Source: Limisphaerales bacterium
GTDB lineage: Bacteria > Verrucomicrobiota > Verrucomicrobiia > Limisphaerales > UBA11358
Direction of reading: 5' to 3'
Assembly: GCA_027451565.1 (NCBI GenBank)
Contig: DAIDJC010000121.1
Location: forward strand, 1-9,238
DNA length: 9,238 nt
Of the stretch, positions 5,858 through 9,238 are shown one piece after another. Made by a program: the position numbers and the translations under genes. Below the pieces are notes generated by a model. That model was given only the letters and a program-made list of their open reading frames with translations. It did no database searches and was not told the DNA's origin. How positions within the stretch are numbered: position 1 is the first letter of the stretch; the number at the start of each line of letters is the position of its first letter.

Positions 5858-7666
5858 ATGAGCAAAATACCTGCAATTTACCCTGTGTTTGCGACCATTC
5901 TGGCGGCTGGATTATCAGCGGGCGCCCAGGATTTTTCCCAAAACGATGGCAAAGTGGCTGCCTTGCTTTCGCAAATGACGCTGGATGAAAAAATCGGGCA
6001 GATGGTGCAGGCGGATTGCATGGCATTGACCAATGCATCCGAGGTGGCGACGTATGGATTGGGATCGGTTTTAAGCGGCGGCAATTCGGATCCTGCGATG
6101 GGAAACACGGCCCAGGATTGGCTGGATTGGGTGAATGGGTACAAGGCGGAGGCATTGAAAACGCGGCTGAAGATTCCCCTTTTGTACGGGGTGGACGCGG
6201 TGCACGGGCACAACAACATACTCGGGGCGGTGATTTTTCCCCACCATATAGGGCTTGGGGCCACGCATGATCCGGACCTGGTCCGCCAGGCGGAGCGTGT
6301 GACGGCGGAGGAAGTGGCGGGCACCGGCATACGCTGGGCCTTTGATCCGTGCGTGGCTGTGCCGCAGGATGAGCGATGGGGGCGCACCTACGAGGGCTAC
6401 AGTGATGACACGCGCTGGGTGGGCGAGCTGGGCGTGGCGGCCATTCAGGGATTGCAGGGCAGCCAACTGGGCGCCGATCCGCAAACCGTTCTGGCCTGCG
6501 CGAAACATTACCTGGGCGATGGAGGCACACACAACGGCGTGGACCAGGGAAACACCGAGTGTGACGAGGCCACGCTGCGGGCGCGTTTTCTGCCACCCTA
6601 CGAGGCAGCCGTGAAAGCGGGCGTGGGTTCCATCATGGTTTCCTACAGCAGTTGGAACGGTGTCAAGATGCACTCCAATAAATACCTGCTCACGGACGTG
6701 TTGAAGGGTGAATTGGGCTTTCAAGGGTTTTTGGTTTCGGACTGGGCTGCCATTGACCAGATATCACCTGATTACAAGGAGGATGTGGAACGCTCCGTCA
6801 ATGCGGGATTGGACATGGTGATGATTCCTTACGGACCCGGCCAGAAAAACAATTTTGTGGAGTTCATCCAGGACTTGAAATCGCTGGTGGCGGAAGGCAA
6901 GGTCGCCCCCAACCGGATTGATGACGCCGTGACCCGCATTTTGAGGATCAAATTTCAAATGGGTTTGTTTGATGGGGATGCCACGGACCCTGCGTTGACG
7001 CGAGCCATAGGGTCGCCGGAGCACCGCGCGGTGGCGCGGCAATGCGTTCGGGAATCGCTGGTGCTGTTGAAAAACGAGGGGCACGTGTTGCCTTTGTCCC
7101 GCAAAATCGGGAATTTGGTGGTGGCGGGCGAGGCCGCTGATGACCTGGGCATGCAGTGCGGCGGATGGACCATTGACTGGCAGGGCAAGGTTGGCAACGT
7201 CACACCCGGCGGCACCACTTTGCTGCAAGCCATCAAAACCACGGTTTCACCGGATACACAGGTGCGGTTTTCTCCTGATGGTTCTGATCTCGCCGGGGCG
7301 GATGCGATCGTGGTTGTGGTGGGTGAGAAGCCCTATGCAGAAATGAAGGGCGACACCAAAAAGCCGGATTTGACCATGGACGATCAAATGCTGATTGCCC
7401 GTGCGCAGGCCACCGGCAAACCAGTGGTCACCATACTTTTCTCTGGCCGTCCTTTGGTTTTGGGCAAGGCCCTTCAAAACAGTTCCGCCCTTGTGGCAGC
7501 CTGGCTGCCGGGCACCGAAGGTGAGGGAATAACCGACGTGTTATTTGGCGATTATCCCTTCAATGGATCCCTTCCACGGCCCTGGCCCAAGACAGACCGC
7601 CAGATTCCGGCTTTAAGTTCCGGCGGGAAATGCTTGTTCCAGGACGGCTTTGGCTTGAAGGATTGA
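5858..7666 (+). CDS. Secreted glycoside hydrolase family 3 beta-glucosidase / beta-glucan exohydrolase
   Basis: A 602-residue retaining exo-acting glycosidase, expected to release glucose from the non-reducing ends of beta-glucans or cello-oligosaccharides. A signal peptide (cleavage probably after AGA, residues 21-23) exports it. The N-terminal barrel domain (about 30-370) shows LLYGVDAVHGHNN with substrate-binding D113, DERWGRTYEGY, CAKHYLGDG with K216/H217, and FLVSDWAAID with nucleophile D295. The second alpha/beta domain (about 395-600) carries GEKPYAEMKGD, where E495 matches the acid/base Glu of the barley ExoI type. The C-terminus ends in the usual FGFGL-like form (QDGFGLKD) with no FnIII domain, so length and layout fit the ExoI-like branch. 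ATG 5858 places the signal peptide first; no Shine-Dalgarno site is evident. It is monocistronic and divergent from the sensor kinase. Exact substrate is not determinable. Confidence 0.95.
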   Translation: MSKIPAIYPVFATILAAGLSAGAQDFSQNDGKVAALLSQMTLDEKIGQMVQADCMALTNASEVATYGLGSVLSGGNSDPAMGNTAQDWLDWVNGYKAEALKTRLKIPLLYGVDAVHGHNNILGAVIFPHHIGLGATHDPDLVRQAERVTAEEVAGTGIRWAFDPCVAVPQDERWGRTYEGYSDDTRWVGELGVAAIQGLQGSQLGADPQTVLACAKHYLGDGGTHNGVDQGNTECDEATLRARFLPPYEAAVKAGVGSIMVSYSSWNGVKMHSNKYLLTDVLKGELGFQGFLVSDWAAIDQISPDYKEDVERSVNAGLDMVMIPYGPGQKNNFVEFIQDLKSLVAEGKVAPNRIDDAVTRILRIKFQMGLFDGDATDPALTRAIGSPEHRAVARQCVRESLVLLKNEGHVLPLSRKIGNLVVAGEAADDLGMQCGGWTIDWQGKVGNVTPGGTTLLQAIKTTVSPDTQVRFSPDGSDLAGADAIVVVVGEKPYAEMKGDTKKPDLTMDDQMLIARAQATGKPVVTILFSGRPLVLGKALQNSSALVAAWLPGTEGEGITDVLFGDYPFNGSLPRPWPKTDRQIPALSSGGKCLFQDGFGLKD

Positions 7667-7700
7667 GGCAGGCCTTTCTCCCCGGGCAGGTGGTTGTGGG

Positions 7701-7780
7701 GCCATTTCTGCCGTGCCTGCGCTTGTGGCAGGGCTCTTTGGGATTGACCAAGCACACGAGTGGCGGAGCCATCTCTGCCG
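7701..7780 (+). repeat. Pair of 13-bp direct repeats (GCCATYTCTGCCG)
   Basis: GCCATTTCTGCCG at 7701-7713 and GCCATCTCTGCCG at 7768-7780 differ at one base and start 67 bp apart. The surrounding stretch is rich in TGCC and GGCA strings and has no coding sense. It may be a remnant of an intergenic repeat or part of the GH3 3' untranslated region. Confidence 0.5.
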
Positions 7781-7999
7781 CACATCTGCCCTGGTGTTTT
7801 TAAATTTGATGCAACGTTCATGAAGCGCATGGACCATGAATATTTTCTAAAAAATGAAAATAAATCTTGACCGCTTGCGTTTTTTGATTCATAAGTTATC
7901 GCGTTACTCAATAAGTCGGGGTGAAATCAATTCCGGGCATCCGCCATCAAGGGGATAAAAAGTCAAATGTTTTAATCGTCTTGTTAGACGCAGTTATTA

Positions 8000-8011
8000 T
8001 TGATTAATCAA
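8000..8011. promoter_or_regulatory. Perfect 12-bp palindrome TTGATTAATCAA
   Basis: This perfect AT-rich palindrome lies 54 bp upstream of the ATG at 8065. Nine of its bases (ATTAATCAA) also occur at 5832-5840, just before the GH3 start. A dimeric repressor or activator site is possible; chance is also plausible in AT-rich DNA. Confidence 0.3.
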
Positions 8012-8053
8012 AAACAGTTGCGGAAAAAAGCAGGAGGACCAATCTTTCCATTT

Positions 8054-8059
8054 TATAAT
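8054..8059 (+). promoter_or_regulatory. TATAAT hexamer 5 nt before a start codon
   Basis: A perfect -10 hexamer ends five bases before the ATG at 8065. If used, transcription would start at about the ATG, giving a leaderless mRNA. There is no recognisable -35 at 16-18 bp upstream, and AGGAGG at 8032-8037 would lie inside the spacer region. The evidence is weak. Confidence 0.2.
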
Positions 8060-8064
8060 CCATT

Positions 8065-8601
8065 ATGAAACCACCAATCTTTTGGGCGTTTTTTGCCTTG
8101 CTTTTTGTTTGCGCACGGGCAAAAGGCCAGTTGGCTTCGCCAGGCCCAATCAGCGTTCCCCCGCCAAAGCCGTATGTGATTGTGAAACAGGATGACAACA
8201 GCCAAATCTGGCAAAGAGAGCGTTACTCGATCGATCCGAATGGTTGCATTGTCACAAATTATGAAAAATACAGCGAAATCGCCAGCGGGCTTAATTTTAA
8301 ATCCGCGAACGGCTGGCAGAATTCAAAGGATGAAATAGATGAGGCTCCAGACGGGTCGGCGGAGGCTTTGTTCGGGCAACTTAAGGTTTACTTTCCAGCG
8401 GACATCTTGAATGGCGAGATCAAGGCCGGGCAGCAAAGTGGAAGCATGATTGCCAGCCAACCATCCGCTCTGCTCTATTATGACGGCACAAATGCCGCAT
8501 TTATTGCGGTCCTGACCAATTCAATTGGGGAAATTGTTGAAAATAATGCCTCCTCAGCAGAATTTGTGGGTAAATTCTTCCGGCTCTGGGAGCCTTCCTA
8601 A
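8065..8601 (+). CDS. N-terminal fragment of an exported protein, interrupted by an ISL3 insertion
   Basis: The open frame gives 178 residues: a signal peptide (MKPPIFWAFFALLFVCARA, cleavage near residues 19-22), then a beta-rich region without cysteine motifs or an enzyme signature that I recognise. Phrases such as SGLNFKSANGWQNSKDEI and LTNSIGEIV recall the N-terminal region of very large secreted RHS- or LamG-containing verrucomicrobial proteins; this is recollection, not alignment. From about residue 162 the frame reads antisense through the transposase C-terminus. The real protein is therefore probably longer and cut near 8548, and the last 14-18 residues are IS-derived. The gene is visibly more AT-rich than the others here. 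The AGGAGG at 8032-8037 lies 27 nt before the ATG, and an in-frame stop (8056-8058) excludes an upstream start. Confidence 0.65.
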   Translation: MKPPIFWAFFALLFVCARAKGQLASPGPISVPPPKPYVIVKQDDNSQIWQRERYSIDPNGCIVTNYEKYSEIASGLNFKSANGWQNSKDEIDEAPDGSAEALFGQLKVYFPADILNGEIKAGQQSGSMIASQPSALLYYDGTNAAFIAVLTNSIGEIVENNASSAEFVGKFFRLWEPS

Positions 8602-9238
8602 CGTGTGATACAAGGCGATTTCCATGGCTTTATAAGTGCGAAAACCATACGAACGTCTGGTTACCACTCGGATCTTGTTGTTGAGACCCTCGACGGCGCC
8701 GCTGGAGATTTCGCCTTTGGCCTTAAACCAGTTCATCAGCAGGTCCTCGTGGTAACGCAGCATGCGGGCAACTTTCCCCATCGGCTCCAGACGGCTGCGC
8801 AGCGCTTTCTCAGTCCAGAACTTAAGGAAATAGCCCGCCCAAGTCAGCGAGCGATAGCTCCAAAAATGTTGAAAGGTCTCTTTCAGTATCCATGCCCGCG
8901 CCGTGGCCAGCTTGCTGGCCGCCAAAGCGTGGATCTGGCGGCGGGCCCGTCCGCGCACTCCACTGCCCCGGCGCAGCAACTTCCAGCGCATGGATTTGAG
9001 TCGGTCAGCTTTGGCCGAGCCATCCCGGCGCAAGCGTCCGATCTCCGCCCGCCGCACCTGATCCACCGCCTGGTTCAAGTGCATCGTGATATGAAACCGG
9101 TCCAACACGTGCAACGCCTGACCCGCCTTGGCAGCGATCACATTCAAGTAGGGCCGCCACATGTCGCTGCACACAAACCGCAGCCCGCCGACCACCTCCT
9201 CGCCCAACGCAGCCATCCCACGGCGCAGGCTCGCCTGC
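8548..9238 (-). mobile_element. ISL3-family insertion sequence, one end only
   Basis: The element is identified by its transposase and continues past the right edge, so the second terminal repeat and target duplication are not visible. The left boundary is an estimate. The transposase stop is at 8554-8556, and ISL3 elements usually end only a few bases outside it. AAAATAAT at 8540-8547 would suit the family's 8-bp AT-rich target duplication, placing the tip near 8548 (GCCTCCTC). No passenger gene is seen in the visible part. Confidence 0.7.
8554..9238 (-). CDS. ISL3-family DDE transposase, C-terminal part (5' end outside the window)
   Basis: The frame stays open to the window edge, so at least 227 residues are present and the N-terminal zinc-finger/HTH part and first catalytic Asp are missing. 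The visible part has the second catalytic Asp in VCSDMWRPY (codon near 9163-9165), the ALHVLDRFHI block, a Lys/Arg-rich insertion helix, WFKAKGEIS, and the catalytic Glu in SGAVEGLNNK (codon near 8689-8691). The C-terminus has the family-typical YHTLGRLPEPE and THKFC. The ATG at 9216 is internal: seven upstream codons remain open and the DDE domain is incomplete without them. All visible motifs are intact with no frameshift, so the element may be recent and active. It faces the interrupted gene tail-to-tail. Confidence 0.92.
   Translation of the reverse strand, partial: QASLRRGMAALGEEVVGGLRFVCSDMWRPYLNVIAAKAGQALHVLDRFHITMHLNQAVDQVRRAEIGRLRRDGSAKADRLKSMRWKLLRRGSGVRGRARRQIHALAASKLATARAWILKETFQHFWSYRSLTWAGYFLKFWTEKALRSRLEPMGKVARMLRYHEDLLMNWFKAKGEISSGAVEGLNNKIRVVTRRSYGFRTYKAMEIALYHTLGRLPEPEEFTHKFC

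Larger units (their letters stand above)
7667..8064. other. 398-bp intergenic region after the GH3 gene
   Basis: No credible gene; short minus-strand frames (to about 7911) run back into the GH3 gene antisense. The first 130 bp are GC-rich with a near-repeat (7701-7713 and 7768-7780). CAGGGC (7729-7734) could pair with GCCCTG (7788-7793) just before GTTTTTAAATTT, a poor candidate terminator with a large loop. Next come CATGGACCATG (7828-7838), a palindrome around a central A, and TTCATG/CATGAA arms (7817-7822, 7835-7840). The rest is AT-rich leader DNA for the next gene, with AGGAGG at 8032-8037. Confidence 0.7.

Noticed and set aside
5823..6724. Minus-strand open frames of about 170-257 residues opposite the 5' part of the GH3 gene
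   Set aside because: They overlap the GH3 coding region, which has clear catalytic motifs, and their translations are Pro/Arg/Ser-rich without recognisable domains.
7552..7911. 119-residue minus-strand frame over the GH3 3' end and its flank
   Set aside because: It is partly antisense to GH3, and two other minus-strand phases of the same DNA are also open. I recognise no domain.

Overview
The window looks like chromosomal DNA from a GC-rich, free-living Gram-negative bacterium. I infer the Verrucomicrobiota (Pedosphaera/Limisphaera-like). The reasons are a histidine kinase with a long extracytoplasmic region of OB-like repeats, a secreted protein resembling the N-termini of very large verrucomicrobial surface proteins, weak Shine-Dalgarno sites and repeat-rich intergenic DNA. 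No marker gene here proves the phylum.

Left part (1-1843): an 11-bp tandem array (1-62) touches the window edge and precedes pyrF (210-917, + strand), the last step of UMP synthesis. Convergent with it, 25 bp away, is a small exported lysozyme-like or lytic transglycosylase-like protein (943-1485, - strand). The leader of that gene holds a plausible promoter with three 11-bp phased motif copies just upstream, and a short palindrome further out.

Middle (1844-5031, - strand): a two-gene two-component operon. An 818-residue membrane sensor kinase (OB-like repeats, one TM helix, PAS, HisKA_3, HATPase) is followed by a NarL-type response regulator. The two overlap by 4 bp (GTGA), so they are probably translationally coupled. 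The signal and the regulated genes cannot be read from the window.

5032-5857: 826 bp without a convincing gene but with dense structure. Two roughly 100-bp direct repeats lie 513 bp apart and differ almost only by transitions. Between them are two strong GC-rich hairpins and nested inverted repeats. This looks like a composite non-autonomous or degenerate repeat element. It ends just before the promoter of a secreted GH3 beta-glucosidase-type enzyme (5858-7666, + strand), which has both recognisable catalytic residues.

Right part (7667-9238): 398 bp of AT-richer non-coding DNA, then an AT-richer gene for an exported protein (from 8065). Its reading frame appears to be cut around 8548 by an ISL3-family insertion sequence, whose transposase runs leftward and off the right edge. 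The 178-residue product is therefore probably the N-terminal stub of a larger surface protein with about 14-18 residues of IS-derived tail.

The best candidates for undescribed biology are the composite repeat between kinase and GH3 gene, the phased triple motif before the transglycosylase gene, and the OB-repeat sensor kinase. No defence system, CRISPR array, rRNA or tRNA gene is visible.
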